A stretch of DNA of 33,268 nt from the NCBI GenBank assembly GCA_030610885.1, contig JAUWQW010000017.1, positions 1 to 33,268 on the forward strand. Reading direction: 5' to 3'. Below are positions 24,260 to 32,742 of the stretch, in pieces. The notes beneath the pieces are model-generated. The model was not told the origin of the DNA. It made no database searches and saw only the letters and a list, made by a program, of their open reading frames with translations. Position 1 is the first letter of the stretch. Every line of letters begins with the position of its first letter. This DNA is from Candidatus Aminicenantota bacterium (GTDB taxonomy: Bacteria > Acidobacteriota > Aminicenantia > UBA2199). Both the position numbers and the translations under genes were made by a program.

Positions 24260-24311
24260 TTCTGCAATTTTCTTTTGTTTCGCCTTTTTTAACATTATTT
24301 TATAAAGAAGT

Positions 24312-25934
24312 TCATTTACTTCTACTTCTCAATAAATTTTTGGCTGCTTTTAAAACATTCTCATTAACTGCACTTCCTGCCATTAATCTTGCAATCTCTT
24401 CTATTTTCTCTTCATCACTTAACTCTTTTGTAAAACTATATGTCTTATCTTCTTTAAACTCCTTTGTAATCAAAAAATGTTTATCAGCATAAGATGCTAT
24501 CTGTGGTAAATGAGAGATACATATAACTTGATTCATCTGAGATATTTTTCTCAATTTTCTACCAACAAACTCAGCAGTTTTTCCACCAATACCTGTATCT
24601 ATCTCATCAAAAATATAGGTTGATGATTGTTCATCATCAATAATTGATTTTAATACAAGCATTAACCTTGACAATTCTCCTCCGGAAATAACATCCTTAA
24701 TGTTTGCTGCTTTTATTCCAGGATTTGATGTAAAATAAAATTCGATTTTGTCAGTTCCATTCTCAGAAAAATTACTAACATCAGGCTCGATCTCATCAAA
24801 TTTTACTATAAATTTCGCTTTTTCCATTGCCAGTTGGCACAATTCTCTTTCTACAATAGAACTTAACTCACATGCATTTTTTTGCCTGATTTTTCTTAAT
24901 TCCGAATTAAGTTCTCTATATTTTAAAAAAAGTTTATCGATTTCCTTTTCCTTGTCTTTAATAGAAAATTCCATATTCAAGAGCTGATCTCTCTCTACCC
25001 TTAAATTCTCCAATTTTTCAATCAATTCTTCAAGACTTAATCTATATTTTGTCTTAAGTCTATTAAGTCTCATTAATTTTTCTTCGATCTCATTTAATTC
25101 ATTTTCATTGTATTCAACATGTCCCTTAATATCAGACAATATAGAAGACAATTCAGGTATAAGATCGTATAATTTATTTATTTCATCTTTAAATGAAGAC
25201 AATTCAGGATAAATTTCTTTTAGGTACTCAATGTTGTTTAAATTTTCAGCAATCGCATTATATATTGAACTCTCATTTTGATAGAATCTATCTATTATTT
25301 GGTCTGATTTTAAAAGTATCTCCTCAGAAGATGAGAAAATCTTTAATTTATGTTCAAGTTTCTTATCATCGCCCTTTTCCATATTCAGGTTCTCAATTTC
25401 GGATATCTGAAAATTAATAAAATCCGTTTTCTCATTAACCTGTTTATTCTTTTCTTTTAATCCATTTAAATCTTTTAACAATCTCTTTAATAGCTTTGAA
25501 ACTTCTTCAATCTTTACTAATAGTTCATTGTTTTTAGAGAATATATCCAGAAAAACTCTGTGATTTGATGTATTAAGGAGAAAAACATGTTCATTCTGTC
25601 CATAAATATTTATTAGATGCACAATTTTTTCCTCTAATTTAATAAAAGGTACTAATCTCCCATTTATATATGACAAGGATTTTCCTTTATTTACCTCTCT
25701 TCTCAGTACAAATTCATCATTTTTTTCTATAAACATTGCCTCAACTATTAATTTATTTTCTACATCTCTAATTAAATTTTCAGGGATTCTTTTTTTTAAA
25801 AAAATAGAAATTGCATCAATCAAAAGTGATTTTCCTGTACCTGTCTCCCCTGTAAATATATTTAAATTTTTAGAGAAATCAATCTCTGATTTCTCTACAA
25901 CTGCAAAATTTTCTACTTTTAAATAACTTAACAT
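24312..25934 (-). CDS. recN: DNA repair protein RecN
   Basis: 540 residues, SMC-like. The Walker A site is FTGETGTGKSLLIDAISIFL (28-47). Long heptad-rich coiled coils fill about 150-370. The ABC signature SGGELSRLMLVLK and Walker B STYIFDEIDTGIGGKTAEFV lie in the last third, with the His switch ICISHLPQIASYAD. RecN acts at double-strand breaks, holding DNA ends and sister molecules together before RecA repair. The protein begins MLSYLKVENFAVVE, the classical start. It has its own promoter and lies at the edge of the accessory island, which follows it on the same strand. Confidence 0.96.
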   Translation of the reverse strand: MLSYLKVENFAVVEKSEIDFSKNLNIFTGETGTGKSLLIDAISIFLKKRIPENLIRDVENKLIVEAMFIEKNDEFVLRREVNKGKSLSYINGRLVPFIKLEEKIVHLINIYGQNEHVFLLNTSNHRVFLDIFSKNNELLVKIEEVSKLLKRLLKDLNGLKEKNKQVNEKTDFINFQISEIENLNMEKGDDKKLEHKLKIFSSSEEILLKSDQIIDRFYQNESSIYNAIAENLNNIEYLKEIYPELSSFKDEINKLYDLIPELSSILSDIKGHVEYNENELNEIEEKLMRLNRLKTKYRLSLEELIEKLENLRVERDQLLNMEFSIKDKEKEIDKLFLKYRELNSELRKIRQKNACELSSIVERELCQLAMEKAKFIVKFDEIEPDVSNFSENGTDKIEFYFTSNPGIKAANIKDVISGGELSRLMLVLKSIIDDEQSSTYIFDEIDTGIGGKTAEFVGRKLRKISQMNQVICISHLPQIASYADKHFLITKEFKEDKTYSFTKELSDEEKIEEIARLMAGSAVNENVLKAAKNLLRSRSK

Positions 25935-25963
25935 TAATTCAACTCATAATCCTTTATTTTTCC

Positions 25964-25992
25964 AATATACAAAAAGCATGCATAAATGTCAA
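25964..25992 (-). promoter_or_regulatory. Sigma-70-type promoter of recN
   Basis: On the minus strand TTGACA (25987-25992) and TATATT (25964-25969) are 17 bases apart, 30-58 bases before the ATG at 25934. I do not see a classical LexA box over it. Confidence 0.6.
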
Positions 25993-26001
25993 TTACAAGT
26001 A

Positions 26002-26026
26002 AGAGTCCATAACATATTTAGACTCT
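26002..26026. promoter_or_regulatory. Inverted repeat between the divergent recN and EamA genes
   Basis: AGAGTC-N13-GACTCT lies 10-34 bases upstream of the recN -35 box. It could be an operator shared by the divergent genes or simply the base of a hairpin. The factor is unknown. Confidence 0.35.
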
Positions 26027-26132
26027 ACTATTTAAAAAGGGGACGGAGGATGACAATTTGACATTTTAATATTTGACAATTAATTTCTAATGGATGACAA
26101 TAAACTTCTAATGGGTATCCTTCTATTTTATA

Positions 26133-26990
26133 ATGAATAAACGATTAAAATCCGATATTATTCTCTTTATAGTTGCTATGGTATGGGGAAGCGCTTTTGT
26201 AGGGCAACGCTTTGCCGCTCAACACATCGGGCCATTTCTTTTTAACGGTTCCCGCTTTATTTTGGCCGCTTTAATTTTATTACCATTAGCCTTAAAACAA
26301 AAAAAGAAACTAAATTTTAAAAAAATGCATTTTACCGCATTAATCGGATTAATTCTATTTATTGCAGGTTATTTACAACAAGCAGGATTAAAATATACCA
26401 CTGCTGGCAATGCTGGTTTTATCACCGGATTATATGTAGTATTTGTTCCTGTTTTTCTTGCCTTTTTTTTCCATCAACGCTTAAGCTGGAGCTCATGGGT
26501 TGCCGCTTTTATTGCCACTATAGGTTTGTTCCTGCTAAGTGTCCAGGATAATTTTACTTTAGCTCCCGGAGACAGTCTGGAATTATTAGGTGCTATATTT
26601 TGGGCGCTGCATGTTATTTTAATAAGCAAAATAATTAAAGAGATGGAAATCCTTCATTTTGCCATTGGACAATTTGCAATTGCTGGAATTTTAAACTTAA
26701 TTGTTGGTTTTATTTTTGAATCACAAACTTTACCCGGTTTTACTGTTGCCTGGTGGGCAGTTGCTTATACCGGTATCCTTTCGGTTGGGATTGGATATAC
26801 CTTACAAGCTGTGGGACAAAGACATTCCCCGCCGACTGATGCGGCAATTATCCTCAGTATGGAGGCTATTTTTGCCGCTGCATTTGGCTATTTATTCCTG
26901 AATGAAATTCTTACTTTACAGCAGTTACTGGGTTGTATTTTAATTTTAGCAGGAATTATTGTGGCTCAGTTTACACCAAAGAAAAAGTAA
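26133..26990 (+). CDS. EamA/DMT-family transporter
   Basis: 285 residues and about ten membrane helices in two repeated EamA halves (about 8-135 and 145-280). The opening DIILFIVAMVWGSAFVGQRF and the second-half end AAIILSMEAIFAAAFGYLFLNEILTLQQLLGC are typical of drug/metabolite exporters of this superfamily. The substrate cannot be told; some members export amino acids or metabolites. The gene looks richer in G+C than its neighbours, with codons such as GCC, GGC and CGC used more freely, which hints at recent arrival. TTGACA at 26058 with TAATTT 17 bases downstream could be its promoter. No Shine-Dalgarno sequence is visible. Confidence 0.9.
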   Translation: MNKRLKSDIILFIVAMVWGSAFVGQRFAAQHIGPFLFNGSRFILAALILLPLALKQKKKLNFKKMHFTALIGLILFIAGYLQQAGLKYTTAGNAGFITGLYVVFVPVFLAFFFHQRLSWSSWVAAFIATIGLFLLSVQDNFTLAPGDSLELLGAIFWALHVILISKIIKEMEILHFAIGQFAIAGILNLIVGFIFESQTLPGFTVAWWAVAYTGILSVGIGYTLQAVGQRHSPPTDAAIILSMEAIFAAAFGYLFLNEILTLQQLLGCILILAGIIVAQFTPKKK

Positions 26991-27057
26991 AATAACAGAA
27001 GGAGTATATATTAAAACAATACCCGTTTCATATATTTTTAATGATTCAATACGCCAT

Positions 27058-27086
27058 TTTACTAATTGTAAGAAATTTTATAAAAT
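27058..27086 (+). promoter_or_regulatory. Candidate promoter of the symporter gene
   Basis: TTTACT (27058-27063) and TAAAAT (27081-27086) are 17 bases apart. The ATG follows the -10 box by six bases without a Shine-Dalgarno sequence, like other possible leaderless genes here. The -35 match is weak. Confidence 0.3.
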
Positions 27087-27092
27087 ACAAAA

Positions 27093-28430
27093 ATGTATTT
27101 AATTACTTTAATTATATACTTTATAATACTCTCTTTTTTTGGGTTAGCTCTTTCAAAAAAAAATATTGACTTTGATTCATATTTCTTTGGAAAAAGAAAA
27201 TTAGGAGTCTTTTTAATATTTTTTACTGTTACAGCCTCATGGTTTGGAGGAGCGTCTACAATTGCAACAATTGATGATGCATATAAAAAAGGTTTTGAAT
27301 CAATATGGCTTATTGGAATTCCAACAATTCTAACAATTTTTATTTTTGTTCTGATCAGTAAAAAAATCAGAGAAATCCATTTTGTTTCGCTTCCGATTTT
27401 TTTAAATAAATATTATGGAAAATTAGTTAGTTCATTTGCATCTTTTTTAATATTTTTCTATATGATAGTCCTTGCAGCCTCTCAATTTGTAGCTTGGGGA
27501 AAATTTGTAAGTATATTTATTGAGGAGAATTATGAAGTAACTGTAATAACAGGTGCTATAATAGTTATTCTTTACTCTTATTTAGGAGGCTATATTTCAG
27601 TCGTATTAACTGATGGGTTACAGTTTTTTTTATTAACACTCTCTATAATCTACTTAATTTTATCATTAAAAAACAATATCCATTATATTCAACCCTCAGA
27701 TTTGAACATCTTTTCAAATATTCAATACAATATGTTAATGGCTATCTCCTTTACACTTGCCTGGCTCATCTCTCCTATAATATGGCAGAGAATTTCCTCT
27801 GCAAACACAAAAAAATCCTCAAAAAGAGGACTAATTATATCAATAATAGCCTTTTCAATTTTATATATTTTAATAATCGTAATAGCTATATGCTTACGAA
27901 AGTTTCCAGCTAATAGCAATTTCTTCTCAAATATTATAAAAAATAGTCTACCTCTATCAGGCAGCATCCTTGTATTTATTGGCATTGGTGCTGCAATAAT
28001 GTCAACAGCAGATTCAGCAATAAATATTGGTGCATTAACACTAGTAAAAGATGTTTTTAATTTAAAAGACAAAAAGAATATAATCCTGTTTTCAAAAATT
28101 TCAACCCTTATATCTGGAACTTTTGCTGTATTAATTGCATTAGAGTTTAACTCTATTATAAAAACTTTAGGACTTGCCTCGGAAATTATGGCTGAGGGTC
28201 TATTTATACCCGGTATGTACGCACTCTTCTTTAAAAAGAGAAAACCTTTTGCTGCATTACTCAGCATTATATTAGGTGGGGGTTTTTCTATTATTGTTTT
28301 TATTAATGCTTATGGATTAAAACTTCCCATTCCAGAGTGGCCATATTCTCTCCCTTATGGTCTATCTCTATCTTTAATTGGTTTTCTTATAGGTTATTTT
28401 ATTGATAAAAAAACAAAGAACAATCTATAG
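27093..28430 (+). CDS. Sodium:solute symporter family protein
   Basis: 445 residues with about 12-13 membrane helices of the LeuT-fold SSS family. Recognisable points are the N-terminal SYFFGKRKLGVFLIFFTVTASWFGGASTIA (the DSYFFGKR and ASWFGGAST segments of the first transmembrane helices), QFVAWGKF, SYLGGYISVVLTDGLQFFLL and the late GIGAAIMSTADSAINIGALTLVKDVF, which contains the Ser/Thr residues that line the second sodium site. It takes up a small solute with sodium; proline, pantothenate, sugars and others are all possible in this family, and nothing here picks one. It stands alone between the EamA gene and tRNA-Arg. Confidence 0.92.
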   Translation: MYLITLIIYFIILSFFGLALSKKNIDFDSYFFGKRKLGVFLIFFTVTASWFGGASTIATIDDAYKKGFESIWLIGIPTILTIFIFVLISKKIREIHFVSLPIFLNKYYGKLVSSFASFLIFFYMIVLAASQFVAWGKFVSIFIEENYEVTVITGAIIVILYSYLGGYISVVLTDGLQFFLLTLSIIYLILSLKNNIHYIQPSDLNIFSNIQYNMLMAISFTLAWLISPIIWQRISSANTKKSSKRGLIISIIAFSILYILIIVIAICLRKFPANSNFFSNIIKNSLPLSGSILVFIGIGAAIMSTADSAINIGALTLVKDVFNLKDKKNIILFSKISTLISGTFAVLIALEFNSIIKTLGLASEIMAEGLFIPGMYALFFKKRKPFAALLSIILGGGFSIIVFINAYGLKLPIPEWPYSLPYGLSLSLIGFLIGYFIDKKTKNNL

Positions 28431-28459
28431 TTTGATAGGTATTATTATTAATTTGTAAA

Positions 28460-28532
28460 CACGCCCGGAGGGAGTCGAACCCCCAACGCGCAGATTCGAA
28501 GTCTACCGCTCTGTCCATTGAGCTACGGGCGC
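28460..28532 (-). tRNA. tRNA-Arg (anticodon UCG)
   Basis: A full cloverleaf can be drawn on the minus strand. The acceptor is GCGCCCG with CGGGCGT (a G-U first pair); the D arm is GCTC/GAGC; the anticodon arm is GTAGA-CTTCGAA-TCTGC with anticodon TCG; and the T arm carries GGGGG-TTCGACT-CCCTC. The 3' CCA is not encoded. The anticodon reads CGA (and, by wobble, CGG), assigning Arg. Confidence 0.96.
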
Positions 28533-28544
28533 ATCCAAAATTAG

Positions 28545-28573
28545 ATTATATAATTCCTTTCCAATTCTTTCAA
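28545..28573 (-). promoter_or_regulatory. Strong promoter of tRNA-Arg
   Basis: On the minus strand TTGAAA (28568-28573) and a perfect TATAAT (28545-28550) are 17 bases apart. The mature tRNA begins 12 bases after the -10 box. Confidence 0.75.
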
Positions 28574-28600
28574 CATCTAAATATAAAATTTAATAATATC

Positions 28601-28628
28601 TTGAAAAAAAAATATTTTTGAGTAAAAT
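28601..28628 (+). promoter_or_regulatory. Candidate promoter of the 460-residue gene
   Basis: TTGAAA (28601-28606) and TAAAAT (28623-28628) are 16 bases apart, with the ATG six bases after the -10 box and no Shine-Dalgarno sequence. A TATAAT at 28628-28633 overlaps but would leave the start codon too close. Confidence 0.4.
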
Positions 28629-28634
28629 ATAATT

Positions 28635-30017
28635 ATGCCTGATAAAGAAATAAAAGATATTACCGATTTTTTTTCTGAAGAGAATCCTGAAATTTCTCCT
28701 GAAGAAAAATGGAACTCAATTTTCCAGTCCTGGATAAACAAAATTGAAGAAAAAAAGATGATGCTAAATCTTTTTGAATTAAAATTATGGTTTGAAGCTC
28801 TTGAAGCATTTTTTTCATCTTCTCATATAGAACGTTTAATATTCAAACTTGAATCACTCAATTTAAGAAACTACGGATTTTATTTAGATATTTTCACTCA
28901 AATAATAGGTAAATTAACAATTCAATTAAAAACTCTTGACTCTAAAAAAGATGTATACTTATTAAACTTTGAAGAATTTATTATTGAGAAGATATTAGAA
29001 AATGTTTCTACAAAATCATTTCCATATATGAGAGATTTCCATTCACCTGAATCATGGTTCTATAGTTTAAGGATTTTTTTGCAGAACTTAAAAAATATAT
29101 CAACCGAATTACAAAAAAATGATACTATTTCACAAAAAACATTTTCTTCCTTAAAAAAACTATACCATAAAGAATTGACAAGTAACCCTATTATCATTTC
29201 GCTTTTAAACATGAAATTCATCCCCAGAATGGATAAAATATTTCAAAAAGACATATCAGATATTATTTTATCAATAGAGGATAAGAAAGCAAAAAGGCAA
29301 TTAGGTATTTTTTTTATTCTCAGCTTTAGAATAATAAAGATAAATAATTTTATTGAATTAAATCTAAACAAAAGTAGAGATATTAACATAACAATTCCAT
29401 TAATTCTGGCCTTAGGAGAGAATATAAAAAATATGTTTAGCTTTTATGAAAAATCATTAAAAAATGACATTCAAGATAAAGATAAATTAAAAGTAATTGA
29501 TGAGGTTATTAATGAATCAAAATTAGAGTTTAAAAAGATTTTTGAGGGTGAACTCCCGTATTTCTTTGACAAAAGTAACAATAAAGTCAATAAAAGAAAT
29601 TTAATAAAAAATATAATTATAATATCTGATATTACAATTCAGGATTTAATTGAAACAATAGCTAAATTGTTTAAACCAGAAATATCAGGTATCAATATCT
29701 TTGAAAATTATATTTCAAGAAAAGAGAAAACTCTTGATTTAAAAAAGAAATTAACAAAGCTTCATACTAAAATAAATGATTACTTTTCTAAAAAAAATAA
29801 CATCACTCCTTCAGAAATATTTTTCGATTTAAACTTGTTTATAGAAAATGACTTGAATTTTCTCTTATATAAAGACTGGAATGAATTTCTTAACCATTTC
29901 AATAGCTTGAACAAGAGCAACTTCTCTTCTGAATTTGATATGAAACTAAAATCTTTTCATTCGTTTATAACAAAACTTCTAAAAGAACTCATAAAAAAAA
30001 AGATAACAAACTATTAA
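28635..30017 (+). CDS. Helical cytoplasmic protein of unknown function
   Basis: 460 residues. No family is recognised. It has no signal peptide or membrane segment, is rich in Lys, Glu, Ile, Leu and Phe, and reads as continuous amphipathic helices. The stretch around residues 1-60 is acidic (DFFSEENPEISPEEKW), and the tail is basic (LLKELIKKKITNY). No Cys cluster, nucleotide-binding or catalytic motif is seen. A charged, helical style resembles that of the membrane-anchored protein at 173-1420, but I see no alignable blocks. It lies 42 bases before ndk, on the same strand, so the two may be transcribed together. ndk has its own Shine-Dalgarno sequence. The long open frame in such A+T-rich DNA makes it certainly coding. 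Confidence 0.75.
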   Translation: MPDKEIKDITDFFSEENPEISPEEKWNSIFQSWINKIEEKKMMLNLFELKLWFEALEAFFSSSHIERLIFKLESLNLRNYGFYLDIFTQIIGKLTIQLKTLDSKKDVYLLNFEEFIIEKILENVSTKSFPYMRDFHSPESWFYSLRIFLQNLKNISTELQKNDTISQKTFSSLKKLYHKELTSNPIIISLLNMKFIPRMDKIFQKDISDIILSIEDKKAKRQLGIFFILSFRIIKINNFIELNLNKSRDINITIPLILALGENIKNMFSFYEKSLKNDIQDKDKLKVIDEVINESKLEFKKIFEGELPYFFDKSNNKVNKRNLIKNIIIISDITIQDLIETIAKLFKPEISGINIFENYISRKEKTLDLKKKLTKLHTKINDYFSKKNNITPSEIFFDLNLFIENDLNFLLYKDWNEFLNHFNSLNKSNFSSEFDMKLKSFHSFITKLLKELIKKKITNY

Positions 30018-30059
30018 TTTTATATATTATCTATAAATAATGCACTAAAGGGAGCTATA

Positions 30060-30518
30060 ATGTGTATTGAAGAAACATTTATAATGATTAAGCCTGATGG
30101 GATTCAAAGAGGACTCTTGGGCAAAATAATCTCTAGATTTGAAGAAAAGGGTTTAAAGCTGATTGCATTAAAAATGATGGATATTGATGAAAATTTGGCT
30201 AAAGAACATTATTCTGAACATATTGGGAAACCATTTTATGAAAGGTTAATTGAGTTTATTACTTCTGGACCTGTAGTTGCTGGAGTATTAAAAGGGGAAA
30301 AAGCCATAAATATTGTAAGAAAACTTGTAGGTGCAACAAGCCCCGATAATGCTGAACCTGGAACAATAAGGGGAGATTTTACCATTAATACTGCATTTAA
30401 CATAATACACGCATCAGATTCTTCAGGTACAGCTAAAAAAGAAATAGATCTGTTTTTCCAAAAAAATGAAATATTTACATATGATCTGGCTCTAGAACAA
30501 TGGCTCGGATCAAAATAA
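30060..30518 (+). CDS. ndk: Nucleoside diphosphate kinase
   Basis: 152 residues. It transfers the gamma-phosphate from ATP to other (d)NDPs through a phospho-histidine, here His117 in NIIHASDSS. ETFIMIKPDGIQRGLLGKII at the start, GPVVAGVLKGEKAI and RKLVGATSPDNAEPGTIRGDF are all hallmark segments. The usual Gly after the active-site His is Ala (HAS for HGS), a tolerated change. GGGAG precedes the ATG. The length is about ten residues over the common 140, at the C-terminus. Confidence 0.96.
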   Translation: MCIEETFIMIKPDGIQRGLLGKIISRFEEKGLKLIALKMMDIDENLAKEHYSEHIGKPFYERLIEFITSGPVVAGVLKGEKAINIVRKLVGATSPDNAEPGTIRGDFTINTAFNIIHASDSSGTAKKEIDLFFQKNEIFTYDLALEQWLGSK

Positions 30519-30596
30519 TAAATTTATTTTTAATCAAATTTAATTGATTTAAAGAAAAAATCCTTAATTTTTGAGTATATCGATACCTAAGGGTTG

Positions 30597-30605
30597 TGAT
30601 ATAAT
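30597..30605 (+). promoter_or_regulatory. Extended -10 promoter of the lipid kinase gene
   Basis: TGATATAAT is an extended -10 box (TGnTATAAT) with no good -35 partner at normal spacing. The GTG start codon at 30612 falls six bases after it, at the expected transcription start. Confidence 0.5.
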
Positions 30606-30611
30606 ATTTAT

Positions 30612-31502
30612 GTGAAAAAGAAAGAACGAATACTTGTTATTTTAAATCCAAGTTCAGGCATCTATTCTAAGGATGTTGCTACATCAGTTATTTTCAAAAA
30701 ACTTAGAGAACACTTTAGCACAGTATCAATTATAAATTCCAATTCTCCTTCTCATGGATTTGAAATAACGAAAAATACCATTGATCTTTTTGATATATTT
30801 ACAGCTTTTGGAGGAGATGGAACAATAAACTCAATTGCTAGTGCTTTAGTTAACACAGATAAAACACTCGGAATACTTACGGGTGGCTCTGGAAATGGTT
30901 TGGTAAGAAATTTAAATATTCCACTTTCCTGGAGAAGAGACTTGGATGTTCTAATATATGGAAAAGATACTTACATAGATGTAGGGAAAATTAATGACAA
31001 ATATTTTTTTAATGTAGCTGGCATAGGGCTTGATGGTCTTATTTCAAAAAAAATCGAACTTGAATCAAAATCAAGAGGAATAGCACCATATATTTACTAT
31101 GCTTTAAAAGGGTACTTTGAAATGCCTACCTTTCATGTGAGTATTAATGCTGATGGTAAAGAATTTAAAGAAGAGATAATGATTGCTGCATTCGCTAATT
31201 TCAAGCAATATGGTGGAAAAGCAATTATTGCCCCTTTTGCTTCTCCTTGTGATGGTTTCCTTGATCTATGTATAATAAAAAAATTCAGTATCCTAAAAGA
31301 GACCTTAAATATTCAACGTTTATTCACAGGTAATATTCATAAATTCCGATTTTACAGCTCTTACAAATTTAAAAATGTAAAAATCAAATCTCTGGATAGA
31401 ACAATACCTCTAACTATTGATGGTGAATATGGGGGAAAAGAGATTTCAGACTATGAAATCTCGGTTTTACCTTTACAAATAAAAATCAGAGTCCCCAAAT
31501 AA
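30612..31502 (+). CDS. Diacylglycerol kinase-family lipid kinase
   Basis: 296 residues of the DAGK catalytic fold found in DgkB, YegS and sphingosine kinases. NPSSG (12-16), the nucleotide-binding GGDGTINSIASAL at 67-79 and LTGGSGNGLVRNLNIP (89-104) are the core motifs. FFNVAGIGLDGLISKK, FAPFASPCDGFLDLCII-like and the C-terminal LTIDGEYGG match the second domain. It phosphorylates diacylglycerol or a related lipid at the inner membrane. The GTG start is set by the upstream stop and by the -10 box only six bases away; no Shine-Dalgarno sequence is seen. A terminator follows directly. Confidence 0.9.
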   Translation: MKKKERILVILNPSSGIYSKDVATSVIFKKLREHFSTVSIINSNSPSHGFEITKNTIDLFDIFTAFGGDGTINSIASALVNTDKTLGILTGGSGNGLVRNLNIPLSWRRDLDVLIYGKDTYIDVGKINDKYFFNVAGIGLDGLISKKIELESKSRGIAPYIYYALKGYFEMPTFHVSINADGKEFKEEIMIAAFANFKQYGGKAIIAPFASPCDGFLDLCIIKKFSILKETLNIQRLFTGNIHKFRFYSSYKFKNVKIKSLDRTIPLTIDGEYGGKEISDYEISVLPLQIKIRVPK

Positions 31503-31533
31503 TATTATAAGATTTTTTTAAATAATTATACAC

Positions 31534-31558
31534 AAGGGGAAGCAAAGCTTCCCCTTTT
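31534..31558. terminator. Bidirectional rho-independent terminator
   Basis: AAGGGGAAGC-AAA-GCTTCCCCTT is a perfect 10-bp stem with a three-base loop, a T run on the plus side and an A run in front, which serves the opposite strand. It lies between the lipid kinase gene and the convergent exbD. Confidence 0.85.
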
Positions 31559-31581
31559 ATAATATCTATTGTTAGATTCTT

Positions 31582-32040
31582 CTAAGTACCAGATGTATAT
31601 TGTTCAGTTATTAGACCCAATAATTCGATTTGAGCATTTTTTATCTCATTCATGACATCTACAATTTTTCCGTATGGGATTTCAACATCAGCCTTTAAGA
31701 GTACCTTTTTTTTCTTTGAATCCTCCAGTTCCTCCATCTTATCCTCAATTGCAGCTGTTAAGATTGATAAACCTTCAAGTTTTTTATCTTCAAGATATAT
31801 TATATAGCCTGAAGGTTCGCTCAAATCCTTTTTAATATATACAGTAATTATTTGACCTGGTTCTGGTTGTGATATGGCATTCTTAGCTTCAGGCAGCTTT
31901 ACGTTAGCTCCTTTCTGAATCATTGGTGTTACAACCATAAAAATAATGAGCAACACCAACAAAATATCACAAAGTGGTACTACATTGGGTTCTGAACTTA
32001 CATTTTTAGAAGATGTTGAACCACCACCTGCCATAATCAA
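31582..32040 (-). CDS. exbD: ExbD, TonB-system proton channel
   Basis: 152 residues. After a short Gly/Ser-rich cytoplasmic lead, SEPNVVPLCDILLVLLIIFMVVTPMIQKG forms the membrane helix with the channel Asp, followed by the periplasmic domain (KVLLKADVEIPYGKIVDVMNEIKNAQIELLGLITEQ). Its ATG overlaps the exbB stop (ATGA). It works with ExbB and TonB to power outer-membrane transporters. The membrane helix and flank are nearly identical to the lone ExbD at 5307-5702, but the periplasmic parts differ, so the two are paralogues. Confidence 0.94.
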   Translation of the reverse strand: MIMAGGGSTSSKNVSSEPNVVPLCDILLVLLIIFMVVTPMIQKGANVKLPEAKNAISQPEPGQIITVYIKKDLSEPSGYIIYLEDKKLEGLSILTAAIEDKMEELEDSKKKKVLLKADVEIPYGKIVDVMNEIKNAQIELLGLITEQYTSGT

Positions 32041-32717
32041 GCTCCTCTATTTTTCAATTTTATAAAATGATCAATTAGCTCTGAAGATGCATTTGACATT
32101 TCACCGGTAAACACATCAATTTTATTCAAAAGAGAGTTGAAAAACCAAACAGCAATAATTGCCACGCCAATTCCTAAACCTGTTGTAATCAATGCTTCAG
32201 AAATACCTGCTGAAACAGCTCCAATTCCTCCTGAGCCTGACACTGACATACTCTGGAATGCATTTATGATTCCAAAAACCGTCCCAAATAACCCAACAAA
32301 AGGTGCAGTTGATCCCACTGTAGCAAGGGCATTTATTCCTCTCCTAAATTCTTGTACACCCTTGATTGTTGATCTTTCTATTGCTCTCTTTGCTGATTCA
32401 ACCTGTTCAACATAGGAAGCTTCACTATCCTGTTGAAACTTGAGTTCATTTAATCCAGCTACTATAACTTTAGCAAGATGGCTGTTTTTAAATTTCTTGT
32501 CAGATGATAATTTTATAGACTCTTCAATTTTCCCTTCTTGCCATAATTTACTTATAAGCCTTAATAAAATCCTTGATTGTTTTTTTGCTTTTGAGAAAAC
32601 AATAATTCTCTCAATACCACATGCAAATGAATAAACTGAAAACAGTAATAAAATAAAGACAACTGTCTTTGCAATTAATCCCATTGACTCAAACATTTCT
32701 GTAAAACTAAACTGCAT
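32037..32717 (-). CDS. exbB: ExbB/TolQ-family (MotA/TolQ/ExbB) proton channel
   Basis: 226 residues with three membrane helices, at about 12-32, 128-150 (the family's GLFGTVFGIINAF segment) and 160-190. ATVGSTAPFVGLFGTVFGIINAFQ and GGIGAVSAGISEALITTGLGIGVAIIAVWFFN are the diagnostic segments, with the Thr residues of the proton path. It forms the pentameric inner-membrane motor around ExbD. It lies 25 bases after tonB and four bases overlapping exbD. The operon order tonB-exbB-exbD supports ExbB over TolQ, although both share the fold. Confidence 0.94.
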   Translation of the reverse strand: MQFSFTEMFESMGLIAKTVVFILLLFSVYSFACGIERIIVFSKAKKQSRILLRLISKLWQEGKIEESIKLSSDKKFKNSHLAKVIVAGLNELKFQQDSEASYVEQVESAKRAIERSTIKGVQEFRRGINALATVGSTAPFVGLFGTVFGIINAFQSMSVSGSGGIGAVSAGISEALITTGLGIGVAIIAVWFFNSLLNKIDVFTGEMSNASSELIDHFIKLKNRGA

Positions 32718-32742
32718 AACATACCTCCTAAAATTTTAAATA

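Noticed and set aside
27722-28267. A 181-codon open frame antisense to the symporter gene
   Set aside because: It mirrors codons for the membrane helices of the symporter, which carries clear family motifs; no independent evidence supports it.
28460-28532. tRNA-Arg as an integration site for an element
   Set aside because: There is no integrase gene or repeated 3' tRNA end nearby, and the flanking genes are ordinary.
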